Origin: Pseudomonas ceruminis
GTDB lineage: Bacteria > Pseudomonadota > Gammaproteobacteria > Pseudomonadales > Pseudomonadaceae
NCBI RefSeq assembly: GCF_021602025.1
Contig: NZ_BQHW01000001.1
Coordinates: 62,001-126,000, forward strand
Length of the DNA: 64,000 nucleotides
Direction: 5' to 3'
Shown: positions 33,850-42,240 of the stretch, one piece after another
Layout of the letters: each line of letters begins with the position of its first letter
How positions within the stretch are numbered: the stretch's first letter is position 1
Translations under genes and position numbers: made by a program
The notes under the pieces: generated by a model
Database searches by the model: none
What the model saw: the letters and a program-made list of their open reading frames with translations, nothing else
Told to the model about the DNA's origin: nothing

Positions 33850-34710
33850 CTATCCTTTTAAGCACTTGAGCTCACTGAAGTCTGTCCGCACCTTGGCCAG
33901 CCGGCCTTGCAGGAACTGGCGCTGCGCCGGGGTGCTTTGCTGCAGCAGATCGACCAGCAGGCTGCGGGTCTGCTGCTCGCTGTTATGAAAGGCCATGCGG
34001 TACTCCGGCGTCCACAGGCTTTCCTTGTGTTGCAGCAGTTGCGCCAGGCGCGGCTCGAAGCTGGCATCAGCGCGCTGGTTCATGGCCAGCAGTAGCTGTT
34101 GCTGCCAGTGCGCACGGTTGGCGATCCATTGGCGGTTCTGGTCACCCAGCGCCTGCGACCAGGTTTGCACGCGCAAGCGTTGGCTGGCGTTGAGTTCGCC
34201 GAACCAGGGGGCAAGGCGCTTTTCCATGCGTTCGGCACGGCGAGCGATCTGTTTGGGCAATGGCGTGTCGACGTACTGCTTCTGGCGCTCGCTGATGTCG
34301 TCACGGAAGGCATCGCGCATTTGCGCGACCTGGGCATCGTTCATGCCACGCAACAGTTCGGTGGCGGAGGGAGTGATGGCCTCGGCGACGCGGCCGATGG
34401 CCTGTCGGGCTTCAAGCGTGCGTTGTTGCAGCGCCTGGTCGGTCACTTGGTCGTCGGCGACCATGCTGCGCACGCGGTCGAGCCAGTCGAGGTAGCCGGG
34501 CAGTTGGGTTTTGCAATGCCAGGCCAGCTGCTGTTTGAGCCGGTCGTCGAGCAGCGCTTTCTGCTCGCGGTTCATGGCCAGGTAGTCGTTCAGCGACCAG
34601 GGCACCAGCCGGTCAAGGTTGCGGTAGGCCAGGTCTATCCGGCTGCAGGCTGCCAGTGCCAGGGCGAACGCAAGTGCGGTGAGCAGGCTTTTCGACAGGC
34701 GTAAGAGCAT
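33850..34710 (-). CDS. DUF6279 family lipoprotein
   Basis: 286 residues from the ATG at 34710. The lipobox L-A-A-C follows a signal peptide (LTALAFALALAACSRIDLAYRNLDRLVPWSLNDYL), so the mature protein starts at Cys 21 or so. The rest is an all-helical, charged stretch (LLRGMNDAQVAQMRDAFRDDISERQKQYVDTPLPKQIARRAERMEKRLAPWFG) of DUF6279, known from gammaproteobacteria. Function unknown, possibly envelope assembly. It is convergent with aceK. Confidence 0.8.
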   Translation of the reverse strand: MLLRLSKSLLTALAFALALAACSRIDLAYRNLDRLVPWSLNDYLAMNREQKALLDDRLKQQLAWHCKTQLPGYLDWLDRVRSMVADDQVTDQALQQRTLEARQAIGRVAEAITPSATELLRGMNDAQVAQMRDAFRDDISERQKQYVDTPLPKQIARRAERMEKRLAPWFGELNASQRLRVQTWSQALGDQNRQWIANRAHWQQQLLLAMNQRADASFEPRLAQLLQHKESLWTPEYRMAFHNSEQQTRSLLVDLLQQSTPAQRQFLQGRLAKVRTDFSELKCLKG

Positions 34711-34840
34711 GTGCTGATCCTTGCAATGGCAGGCCACTCGGTAGACGCAAGGGCACCACGACGGTTCCGCCGAATCAGCGGTCGGGCAGCGCGCTGGGTT
34801 CAGGTGTAGAATAGCCGCCTTGTCTTGAGGAACATCGGAA

Positions 34841-35677
34841 ATGGCTCTGCTTGGGCGTTACAACAGTTTGCAAATCGTGAAACACGTGGAATTCGGCCTG
34901 TACCTGGATGGCGGCGCCGATGGCGAGATCCTGCTGCCCGGGCGCTATATCCCGAAGGACGCCGAAACCGAGGTCGACGACTGGCTGAACGTGTTCATCT
35001 ACCTGGACAGCGAAGACCAACTGATTGCCACCACCGAAAAGCCCAAGGTGCAGGTTGGCGAGTTCGCCAGCCTCAAGGTCAAGGACATCAACGGTGCAGG
35101 CATCTTCCTCGACTGGGGCCTGCCCAAGGACCTGCTGATGCCTTATTCGGAAGAGGCACGGCCACTGAAGATCGGCGACTACTGCGTGGTGCACGTCTAC
35201 CTCGACAAGCGTACGCGCCGCATCACCGCCACTTCGCGTCTGGACCGTTACCTTGACCGCACACCGGTCGAGTATCAGGTCGGTCAGCCGGTGGAGCTGC
35301 TGGTGGCCGGGCAGACGCCCCTGGGCTTCAAGGCGATCATCAACAACCGCCACTGGGGCCTGATCCACAAGAACGAGGTGTTCAAGTTCCTGCGTTCGGG
35401 GATGCACGAGAAGGGTTACATCAAGGAAATACGCCCGGACGGCAAGATTGCGCTGAGCCTGCAACCGGTTGGCCAGGCCCTGGCCGAGGGGCTGCATGAG
35501 CAGATCATGGCGCGCCTGGAGGCAGAGGGCGGTGTGTTGCCGGTGTGCGACAAGAGTGACCCTGAAGTGATCAGCCGCATGTTCAATGTCAGCAAGGGCA
35601 ACTTCAAGAAGGCCATTGGCGCGCTGTTCAAGCAGGGCCGGATCGTCATCCATGACGATCGCATCGAGCGGGCCTGA
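34841..35677 (+). CDS. S1 domain RNA-binding protein (CvfB-like)
   Basis: 278 residues. Tandem S1/OB-like repeats are visible (residues about 3-60 and 65-130: GRYNSLQIVKHVEFGLYLDGGADGEILLP; SLKVKDINGAGIFLDWGLPKDLLMP; then VELLVAGQTPLGFKAIINNRHWGLIHKNE), followed by a winged-helix region (EVISRMFNVSKGNFKKAIGALFKQGRIVIHDD). This is the CvfB architecture; CvfB influences virulence in Staphylococcus and binds RNA. It is probably a regulator of translation or RNA structure in this organism. Divergent from the lipoprotein gene. Confidence 0.88.
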   Translation: MALLGRYNSLQIVKHVEFGLYLDGGADGEILLPGRYIPKDAETEVDDWLNVFIYLDSEDQLIATTEKPKVQVGEFASLKVKDINGAGIFLDWGLPKDLLMPYSEEARPLKIGDYCVVHVYLDKRTRRITATSRLDRYLDRTPVEYQVGQPVELLVAGQTPLGFKAIINNRHWGLIHKNEVFKFLRSGMHEKGYIKEIRPDGKIALSLQPVGQALAEGLHEQIMARLEAEGGVLPVCDKSDPEVISRMFNVSKGNFKKAIGALFKQGRIVIHDDRIERA

Positions 35678-35679
35678 AG

Positions 35680-36060
35680 TCAGGCCTGTACGAAAGGCTG
35701 GAAGTCGAGTTGCTCGCCACCCGGGCGGGTGTCGCGCAGCAGCGAATCGCGGTCGGCGCTCAGGGCCAGGCTGATGGTCGAGCGACGCTTGCCGGCGTTG
35801 CGCACTTCCAAATGCTCCAGGTGGGCCTTGAGGAAGTTGGTGGGCACTTTCAGGTGCTGCAATGCGTCGGTGTCGGGGGTGTGCAGCAGCAGGTTGACCC
35901 AGTCGGGCTGGCCCTTGCGCAGCAGCCCTACCGGCACCTCGAACCACCACAGGTTGCGTTTGCGGTCCAGGATGGCGAACAGGGTATTGGCGCTGGTAAG
36001 AACCGGCTTGGCCAGCGCTTCGTTACGCCGGGCAATGGCGGCGGGTTTGTCGAGTTTCAT
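35680..36060 (-). CDS. Conserved protein of unknown function
   Basis: 126 residues, starting MKLDKPAAIARRNEALAKPVLTSANTLFAILDRKRNLWWFEVPVGLLRKG. It has no signal peptide, membrane helix or catalytic motif. The alternating hydrophobic pattern and WWFEVPVG core suggest a small beta-rich cytoplasmic domain. It ends two bases from the stop of the S1 gene, so the pair is convergent. Not recognised as any named family. Confidence 0.7.
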   Translation of the reverse strand: MKLDKPAAIARRNEALAKPVLTSANTLFAILDRKRNLWWFEVPVGLLRKGQPDWVNLLLHTPDTDALQHLKVPTNFLKAHLEHLEVRNAGKRRSTISLALSADRDSLLRDTRPGGEQLDFQPFVQA

Positions 36061-36236
36061 GCAGGTTCCTGCGGGTTGACGCTAGAAAGGCCTGCATTGT
36101 GAGGGGTGGCGGTTAGCGGGGCAAGGTTTGCTGGCCCCAATCGCTGGCAGCCGGGTTCGCACAGGGACAGCACCGACTCTGAATCCTGTGCACCGCTGTG
36201 AGCCACTGCTGCTGGCCGGCGATTGGGCCGCTTGCC

Positions 36237-37706
36237 TCAGCGGCGAACCGGCAGGCTCAACTCGGATGTTGCCCCATCGGCGGTGGTCACCGTCGCGGTA
36301 AAGCTGCGTAACCCTTCAGCACCCTGCAAAGGTTGGGCAAACCGCGCCTGCCCTTGATTATCGCTGTTCACCAGGACGTGCCCCAGATAGTGCTCGGCCT
36401 CGGTGCCGTCAGCCTCGGCATTGCCAAACACCTCGACCCGCAACAGACTCGATACCGGCCCCTGCACCTTGCCACGCAGTACATTGCCTTCCAGCGCCAG
36501 CAGCCGAGGTGCCGGCTGATTGTGGTTGGGCAGTGGCTGGCACGGCTTGGGCTCGCCCTGGCCATCGCAGATGATCGCCTGGTCCTTTTTCGGCACATCC
36601 GCGCCTACACCGCGGGAGCCGACATACAGGGCGTGGGCCTGGGCCGGCACGCCAAAGATGATGGCCCCGGTGCGCTGATTGGCCACGCACGCGCCACCGG
36701 CCTCGCAGCGACGGATATCCTGGCTGTTTCCCCAGATTCGATTGCCCGTCAGCCGCGTGGCGGTGATGTCTGGCTCCGGACGCAGGGCTACGCCGATGCG
36801 GTTGCCGTGGATCAGGTTGCCATCGAGCATGTTGCCTTCCCCCGTCACGCTGATGCCGATCGAGTTGCCAGTGAAGGAATTGGCTCCCAGGTAATTACGT
36901 TTGCCCCAGTTGATCTGCACGCCATCCGAATACTGCTCGAAGCGGTTGCGTACCACCGTGTTGTCGTTGCCCAGCAGGATCTCGATGCCTTGGGAGGGCT
37001 CAGGGTTGGCCGCGGTCGAGCGGAACAGGTTATCGGCCACCAGGTTGAACGCGGCGCCACGGGTGAGCTCCAGGCCATCACCATTGTCGATCAGCTGGTT
37101 GCGCAGCACCTTGTTGTTGAGTGTGGTGGTCGCCGTGGGGTTGCCGGCCCCGTCATCGCCGGTGAGCATGATGCCGGCCCCGCCCTTGTTGGCGACGATG
37201 CGGTTGTCTTCAATGACATTGCCGCTGGCGCGGTTGACCAGGATGCCGATGCAGAAATTGCGCACTTCCAGGCCACTGAGGTGTACGCCCTGTGTGTCGC
37301 GCAGCACCAGGCCAGGGTGGGTGGTGGTGCGCACATTGGTGCCGAACTGGCCGGGCAGGGCGCCGGGGCAGGTGCGCACGCCCTGGTCCTTGATGTAGCC
37401 AGCGCCATCGATTGCGATGTACTGGCCATCGCGTGCCCAGGGTAGGCCGGTGATACGCACCGGGCCTTTGATGGCTGGCAGGGCGTGGGTCGGGCGGATG
37501 ACATAGGGCGGTTGGCCGACGGCGACAATTTCGATGCGGTAGCGGCCTGGGTCTTGGTTGCTGGTGTCGATTGCCCAGCGCAAGGTCCCGGGCTGACCGT
37601 CGTCGGCGTAGCGGTCGACCCGCAAGGTTTCAGTGGCCGATGCAGCGGCGAAGGTGGGCAGGGCAAGCATCGGCAGCAACGCTGCCAGCAGGGGTATCAG
37701 GCGCAT
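36237..37706 (-). CDS. Secreted right-handed parallel beta-helix protein (NosD-like)
   Basis: 489 residues with a signal peptide (LIPLLAALLPMLALPTFAAAS). The central 250 residues repeat the parallel beta-helix pattern (HLSGLEVRNFCIGILVNRASGNVIEDNRIVANKGGAGIMLTG; NKVLRNQLIDNGDGLELTRG; NTVVRNRFEQYSDGVQINWGKRNYLGANSFTGNSIGISV). A C-terminal beta-sandwich of about 100 residues follows. The fold is shared by carbohydrate-active enzymes and NosD-like periplasmic proteins, but no catalytic residues can be assigned. It stands alone; substrate unknown. Confidence 0.82.
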   Translation of the reverse strand: MRLIPLLAALLPMLALPTFAAASATETLRVDRYADDGQPGTLRWAIDTSNQDPGRYRIEIVAVGQPPYVIRPTHALPAIKGPVRITGLPWARDGQYIAIDGAGYIKDQGVRTCPGALPGQFGTNVRTTTHPGLVLRDTQGVHLSGLEVRNFCIGILVNRASGNVIEDNRIVANKGGAGIMLTGDDGAGNPTATTTLNNKVLRNQLIDNGDGLELTRGAAFNLVADNLFRSTAANPEPSQGIEILLGNDNTVVRNRFEQYSDGVQINWGKRNYLGANSFTGNSIGISVTGEGNMLDGNLIHGNRIGVALRPEPDITATRLTGNRIWGNSQDIRRCEAGGACVANQRTGAIIFGVPAQAHALYVGSRGVGADVPKKDQAIICDGQGEPKPCQPLPNHNQPAPRLLALEGNVLRGKVQGPVSSLLRVEVFGNAEADGTEAEHYLGHVLVNSDNQGQARFAQPLQGAEGLRSFTATVTTADGATSELSLPVRR

Positions 37707-37857
37707 GGTGCGGGTTTCCGGGAACGATTGTTTTTATAAGCTGGCAACCTGCGTCGGGTTGCCGTTTGCCGGCGATTCTAGGGGAGGCAGCCGCTCTAAC
37801 ACAGCGTCTGGCGGATGATTCGGTGCGGTATTCGCCCGCAGATTTACCGTTCGGCTT

Positions 37858-37884
37858 GAACGTGCAAATTTATTGAAACTCTCG
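37858..37884 (+). promoter_or_regulatory. AlgU (sigma-22)-like promoter upstream of csbD
   Basis: GAACGT at 37858-37863, 16-base spacer, TCTCG at 37880-37884, close to the AlgU consensus GAACTT-N16-TCTGA. It lies 66 bases before the csbD start and fits stress induction of a CsbD protein. Confidence 0.5.
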
Positions 37885-37949
37885 GCGAAGGTGGCCAGTC
37901 CACCCCATGTCGACACGGTACACGTGTCTCCATTTGCAGGAGTTTTGCC

Positions 37950-38129
37950 ATGAGCGGCACTAAAGACAAAGCAAAAGGCTTGGCTAACGAAGCGATTGGT
38001 AACGTCAAACAGGGCGTCGGCAAAGTGACCGGCAACGACAAGCTGCGTGCCGAAGGCAAGGGCCAGGAACTCAAGGGCGAGGCACAGCAGGTCAAAGGCG
38101 ACGTCAAGGATTCGGTGAAAAAGCCTTGA
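37950..38129 (+). CDS. CsbD family stress protein
   Basis: 59 residues, AGGAG upstream of the ATG at 37950; too short for a length-limited ORF screen but clear by sequence: [52 protein letters not shown], the typical CsbD repeat. It is hydrophilic and basic. CsbD proteins are induced by general stress (sigma-B in Bacillus, osmotic/AlgU in pseudomonads); molecular action unknown. An AlgU-like promoter precedes it, and a long hairpin at 38155-38195 terminates it. Confidence 0.9.
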   Translation: MSGTKDKAKGLANEAIGNVKQGVGKVTGNDKLRAEGKGQELKGEAQQVKGDVKDSVKKP

Positions 38130-38154
38130 TGTCTGTGTGAACTGTACTGGCCTC

Positions 38155-38195
38155 TTCGCGGTAGGCGCGCCGATCAAGGGTGCGCCTACCGCGAA
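38155..38195. terminator. Long hairpin after csbD
   Basis: TTCGCGGTAGGCGC at 38155-38168 pairs perfectly with GCGCCTACCGCGAA at 38182-38195; 13-base loop. Shares the CTCTTCGCGG start with the hairpin after pxpC. Confidence 0.8.
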
Positions 38196-38298
38196 AATGC
38201 CGCTACATCGACTTTAAAGTCTGGCAGGGAGCAGCACACCAGTCGCGTGGTCTATTAGACTTCCCTGATGTACTGATCAAGCGGCGAAAGGAGACGCT

Positions 38299-39252
38299 AT
38301 GATTTTTCCCGACCTGGGTGGCCTGCCCCTACACCGCATACTGGTGCGCACCGTCAAGGAATTCATCGATGACGAGATGTCCACCTACGCGTCTGCATTG
38401 GCCTACCAGATGCTGTTTTCGCTGTTCCCCTTCCTGCTGTTCCTCATTGCCCTGATCGGCTTCTTGCACCTGCCCGACTTTTTCACCTGGCTGCGCCTGC
38501 AGTCCGAGCTGGTGCTGCCACCCCAGGCCTTGGAGCAGGTAAACCCGGTGATCGACCAGTTGCAGCAGTCCAAGGGCGGGTTGTTGTCGGTGGGTATCGT
38601 CATCGCGCTGTGGACCGCCTCGGCCGGCGTGCGCCTGATGATGAGCGCCATGAACGCGGCCTACGACGTGCCCGAAGGCCGCCCGGTATGGAAGCGCATT
38701 CCGCTGTCGATCTTCTACACCATCGGTATCGCTGGCATGTTGCTGGTGGCGGCGGCGCTGATGGTGCTGGGCCCGCAGGTGATGGAGTGGATTGCCGCCC
38801 AGATCGGCATGCAGGAGGTGATTGTCACCGTCTGGACCATCCTGCGATGGCCAGCGATCATCATCCTGATGATGGTGGCGGTTGCACTGATGTACTACGT
38901 GATGCCCGATGTGAAGCAGAAGTTTCGCTTCATCACCCCCGGTTCCGTGCTGGCGGTGGTGGTGTGGATCATTGCCTCCCTTGGTTTTGCGTACTACGTG
39001 AAGACGTTCGCCGACTACAACGCCATGTACGGCAGTATCGGTGCGATCATCGTGCTGTTACTGTATTTTTATATTTCCGCCGCCGTGTTGTTGCTGGGCG
39101 CGGAAATGAATGCAGTGATCGAGCACATGTCGGCCGAGGGCAAGGACCCGGGCGAGAAGGATTTCGAGGGTGCCGAAGCCAAGCCACCCCTGACCGTGCT
39201 GGGCCATGAGCACCCGAGCGAGCCCCAACCCACCGAGTCGAACCCGCGATGA
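38299..39252 (+). CDS. YihY/virulence factor BrkB family membrane protein
   Basis: 317 residues with six hydrophobic helices ([145 protein letters not shown]) and a conserved acidic/charged N-terminus. The family is integral to the inner membrane; its function is uncertain and the old RNase BN name is wrong. It overlaps def by four bases. Confidence 0.92.
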   Translation: MIFPDLGGLPLHRILVRTVKEFIDDEMSTYASALAYQMLFSLFPFLLFLIALIGFLHLPDFFTWLRLQSELVLPPQALEQVNPVIDQLQQSKGGLLSVGIVIALWTASAGVRLMMSAMNAAYDVPEGRPVWKRIPLSIFYTIGIAGMLLVAAALMVLGPQVMEWIAAQIGMQEVIVTVWTILRWPAIIILMMVAVALMYYVMPDVKQKFRFITPGSVLAVVVWIIASLGFAYYVKTFADYNAMYGSIGAIIVLLLYFYISAAVLLLGAEMNAVIEHMSAEGKDPGEKDFEGAEAKPPLTVLGHEHPSEPQPTESNPR

Positions 39253-39785
39253 TCCGTGACATCCTGAAGATGGGCGACGAGCGCTTGCTGCGCATCGCCC
39301 CGCCCGTGCCCGAGCACCTGATCGGCAGCGCTGAGCTGCAGCAGTTGATCGCTGACATGTTCGACACCATGCACCATGTCGGCGGTGTGGGGTTGGCCGC
39401 GCCGCAGGTGGGTATCGACCTGCAACTGGTGATCTTCGGGTTCGAACGCAGCGAGCGCTACCCGGACGCCGAACCGGTACCCCAGACCATCCTGATCAAC
39501 CCGGTGATCACACCGTTGTCCACCGAGGTCGAGGAGGGCTGGGAAGGCTGCCTTTCAGTGCCCGGGCTGCGCGGTGTGGTGCCGCGCTACAAGCACATCA
39601 GCTACGAAGGGATCGACCCGCAGGGCAACCCGATCAACCGCTTCGCCGATGGCTTTCATGCACGGGTGGTACAGCACGAGTGCGATCACTTGATCGGCCG
39701 CCTGTATCCGTCGCGTATCCAGGACTTCGCCAAGTTCGGTTATACCGAGGTGTTGTTCCCAGGTCTGGATGCCAGCGACGACTGA
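39249..39785 (+). CDS. def: Peptide deformylase
   Basis: 178 residues. All three deformylase motifs are present: [22 protein letters not shown] with the metal Cys, and QHECDHLIG with the HExxH metal site. It removes the formyl group from nascent proteins. The protein is slightly longer at the C-terminus than the housekeeping form, and the gene is not beside fmt, so it may be a second deformylase paralogue. It starts inside the yihY stop (ATGA) and its 3' end overlaps the convergent GNAT gene by 46 bases. Confidence 0.95.
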   Translation: MIRDILKMGDERLLRIAPPVPEHLIGSAELQQLIADMFDTMHHVGGVGLAAPQVGIDLQLVIFGFERSERYPDAEPVPQTILINPVITPLSTEVEEGWEGCLSVPGLRGVVPRYKHISYEGIDPQGNPINRFADGFHARVVQHECDHLIGRLYPSRIQDFAKFGYTEVLFPGLDASDD

Positions 39786-40189
39786 TCACGTACCAGAGCG
39801 ACCAGGCGTTTGCTGCGCTGGTAGCGCGCCAGGCGTGCCGCCAGCGCGTCGGGCAGCGCGTCAGCCTCGGTGAAATGCAGGCGTTGGTAGAACGTTGTCA
39901 GGTCCGGGTGGCAAAACAGCCAGACGGGCCCGCACGTGTCGGCAAGCGCTGCCTCGACCAGCCGCGCTGCCACGCGTTGGTTGCGTAGGGGCGGGGCAAC
40001 GAATAGGCCGGTTAGCCAGTGGCCGTTGGCCACTGCCGTCAAGCTCAGGCCGGCAACGATGCCGTCAGCCCGCGCCACCCATAAACGGCCGTCGCTGGCC
40101 GCGCGCATGCGTGAGCCGTGCTGCCGGTAAAAATGGTCGAGCAGGCGCCGTTGCGGGCCGGCCAGGGGTAAGCAGTGCAGGGTGTTCAT
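39740..40189 (-). CDS. GNAT family N-acetyltransferase
   Basis: 149 residues from the ATG at 40189. The acetyl-CoA-binding motif is seen in [23 protein letters not shown] near residue 75, and [10 protein letters not shown] near 115 is the usual C-terminal GNAT pattern. Substrate not identifiable. Its last 15 codons overlap the 3' end of def on the other strand, which is unusual for housekeeping genes but both frames remain open. Confidence 0.85.
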   Translation of the reverse strand: MNTLHCLPLAGPQRRLLDHFYRQHGSRMRAASDGRLWVARADGIVAGLSLTAVANGHWLTGLFVAPPLRNQRVAARLVEAALADTCGPVWLFCHPDLTTFYQRLHFTEADALPDALAARLARYQRSKRLVALVRDQSSLASRPGNNTSV

Positions 40190-40462
40190 GTGGTTTCCTG
40201 GCGCGGCAGCTCTAACGCGATACATTCAGGTGTTTTTGCCGCTTCGTTTTGTCGCAGATTGTTGCAAAGCCTGCAAGGGTGAATGTCCGAGTTCGGGGTT
40301 CAACTATGGCAATCGGGGAGTAGAATTTCACTCATCCCCCAGGCAGTAGACGAAGCGGGATCGGTACTTCGTGTCATCTTCGCAGTCGATGACAACTTCT
40401 CCGCGCCAATGACGGCATATGAAGTCAGTCGATCAGCTTGATTGCTTTGAAGGTCAAACATC

Positions 40463-40720
40463 ATGAAACCATTACTGATTCTTGCACTGGTCGGTATGTC
40501 CTCGCTTGCCCTGGCGGATGAGGCCAAGCCCGCCTCCACCGAGCCTGTGGCCCAGCAGTACGACTACTCCATGAACTTGGATATCAAACGGGTGATCAAC
40601 CTGTCGACTATCCCTAATGTGTGTGAAGTCGTGCCTGCGACCATGACCTATGAAGACCATCAGGGCCAGGTGCATACCATTCAGTATCGGGCCATGGGCG
40701 AGGGTTGCCAGCAGGGTTGA
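40463..40720 (+). CDS. DUF2790 small periplasmic protein
   Basis: 85 residues with a signal peptide (LLILALVGMSSLALA, cleavage near residue 18). The mature part (YDYSMNLDIKRVINLSTIPNVCEVVPATMTYEDHQGQVHTIQYRAMGEGC) is the DUF2790 core with two Cys that may form a disulfide. This family is mostly confined to Pseudomonas, often in many copies, and its function is unknown. GAAGG precedes the start. No neighbours in the same direction. Confidence 0.85.
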   Translation: MKPLLILALVGMSSLALADEAKPASTEPVAQQYDYSMNLDIKRVINLSTIPNVCEVVPATMTYEDHQGQVHTIQYRAMGEGCQQG

Positions 40721-40803
40721 GGGTACACCGCCTGCTGTGCGCTGTGCTAAAGCCTACCTCCACGGGCCTCTGCCTTGCCTGACAGAGCAGCGGGCCTGTG
40801 GGA

Positions 40804-42165
40804 TCACTCGTCACACAACACCTGGCGCACCACTTCCAGCCCCCGCTTGAGCGCTGCCCGGCTAGCTGCCGCCGACAGGCTGATACGCACGGCCTGCACT
40901 TCGTTCGCGCCAATGGCGAATACACCTGCCGGCACAACTTCCACACCCTCCTGCCGACACCGGGCCACCACTGCGTCCGCACCTTTTGCAGCGGCCACCC
41001 ACACATGGGGTGATGGCTGACCGCCGGTGTGCAACGCATCCCCCAACACACCACACGCCAAGCGCCAGCGCCAGGCAATTTCCTGGCGTTGCCAGGCCAA
41101 CCGCCGTGCCGCCGTGCCGTCTTCGATCCATTGGCAGGCAATGCGCAGGTTCAGCGGCGACAGCGGCCAGTGGCTGGCCTGGGCATGGGGATCTATCTGC
41201 GCCAGCAGTGTTGGCGCGGCGGCGATCCAGCCCAGGCGCAGCCCGGCGGCCACGGTCTTGGACAGGCTGCTGATGAAAATGCCTTGATCGCCCAGCAGTG
41301 GGTAGAGCGGCGGGCAGTCGGTGAGCGCGCCATAGACGTCGTCCTCGATCACCCGCAACCCCAGGCGCTTGACCACCGTTGCGAGTGCCCTGCGCCGGGT
41401 TTCGTCCATGCAGGCGCCTGTGGGGTTGTGCAAGGTCGCCGTGGTCACCAGCACGCGTGCTCCGCTGGCACGGGCCACCCGGTCCAGGTCGTCAGGTCGC
41501 AGGCCGTGGGCATCCAGGGCCACGCCGTGCACCGGCAGGCGCAATTGCCGGCAGGCCGCCTTGATACCAGGGGCGCAGAGGGCCTCGAGCATCACAGGCT
41601 CGCCGCCCTGGCAGAGCGACTGCAGCACCAGCGTCAGTGCCTGCTGGGCGCCCCCGCACAGCAGCAGTTCGTCTGCCGCCAGGTTCACGCCACGGTGGGC
41701 AAGCCAGCGCGCGCCCTGGATTCGGCCCTGCAGCAACTGCTCGGGGCCCAGGTAATGGTCGAGCAGGCCGTTCGCGTTGCCCTCCAGCAGCCTGCACAGG
41801 CTATCGCGCAGGTCGTGATTGTGCGGGTCGGCCACGGGCACATTGGTGGAAAGGTCGATCAGCAGGTCTGGCCCATCGTATTGCTTGAGGCGAAACAGCG
41901 TGGCTTCCTTGCTGCCAGCCAGCACGTAGGTGCCGCGGCCCACTTCGCCGGCAACCAAGTGGCGAGCGGCAGCCTCGCGGTAGGCCTGCTGGGTGGTACT
42001 GGGGTTCAGCCCCAGTTTCCAGGCCAGGCGCCGTTGCGGGGGCAAGCGGTCACCGACCTTGAGCACCCCACATTCGATGGCACTGGCAATGGCATTGACC
42101 AACGCCAGGTAACGTGGCTGGCCATCGTCGACGAGCTCGGGGATCCACACGAAATTGCTGCCCAT
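40804..42165 (-). CDS. MocR family regulator (wHTH fused to aminotransferase-like domain)
   Basis: 453 residues from the ATG at 42165 (an in-frame ATG at 42186 is an alternative). A GntR-type winged helix (ALVNAIASAIECGVLKVGDRLPPQRRLAWKLGLNPSTTQQAYREAA) is followed by a fold-type I aminotransferase-like domain with HNPTGACMDETRR and the PLP Lys in FISSLSKTVAAGLRLGW near residue 300. MocR proteins use a PLP adduct as effector and usually regulate an adjacent divergent gene. Here this is a threonine dehydratase; phased repeats between them (42161-42190) fit its operator. Confidence 0.92.
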   Translation of the reverse strand: MGSNFVWIPELVDDGQPRYLALVNAIASAIECGVLKVGDRLPPQRRLAWKLGLNPSTTQQAYREAAARHLVAGEVGRGTYVLAGSKEATLFRLKQYDGPDLLIDLSTNVPVADPHNHDLRDSLCRLLEGNANGLLDHYLGPEQLLQGRIQGARWLAHRGVNLAADELLLCGGAQQALTLVLQSLCQGGEPVMLEALCAPGIKAACRQLRLPVHGVALDAHGLRPDDLDRVARASGARVLVTTATLHNPTGACMDETRRRALATVVKRLGLRVIEDDVYGALTDCPPLYPLLGDQGIFISSLSKTVAAGLRLGWIAAAPTLLAQIDPHAQASHWPLSPLNLRIACQWIEDGTAARRLAWQRQEIAWRWRLACGVLGDALHTGGQPSPHVWVAAAKGADAVVARCRQEGVEVVPAGVFAIGANEVQAVRISLSAAASRAALKRGLEVVRQVLCDE

Positions 42166-42190
42166 GCAATATAAGGTTGTACCCATACAA
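42161..42190. promoter_or_regulatory. Direct-repeat MocR operator candidate
   Basis: CCCATGCAA at 42161-42169 and CCCATACAA at 42182-42190 are direct repeats (8 of 9 bases equal) set 21 bases apart, two helical turns, on the same face of the DNA. This is the usual layout of MocR/GabR binding sites. Confidence 0.55.
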
Positions 42191-42240
42191 TGCCCGGCGC
42201 TTAGGATCGGATCAACCTCGTACCGAAAAGGATGATCCTC

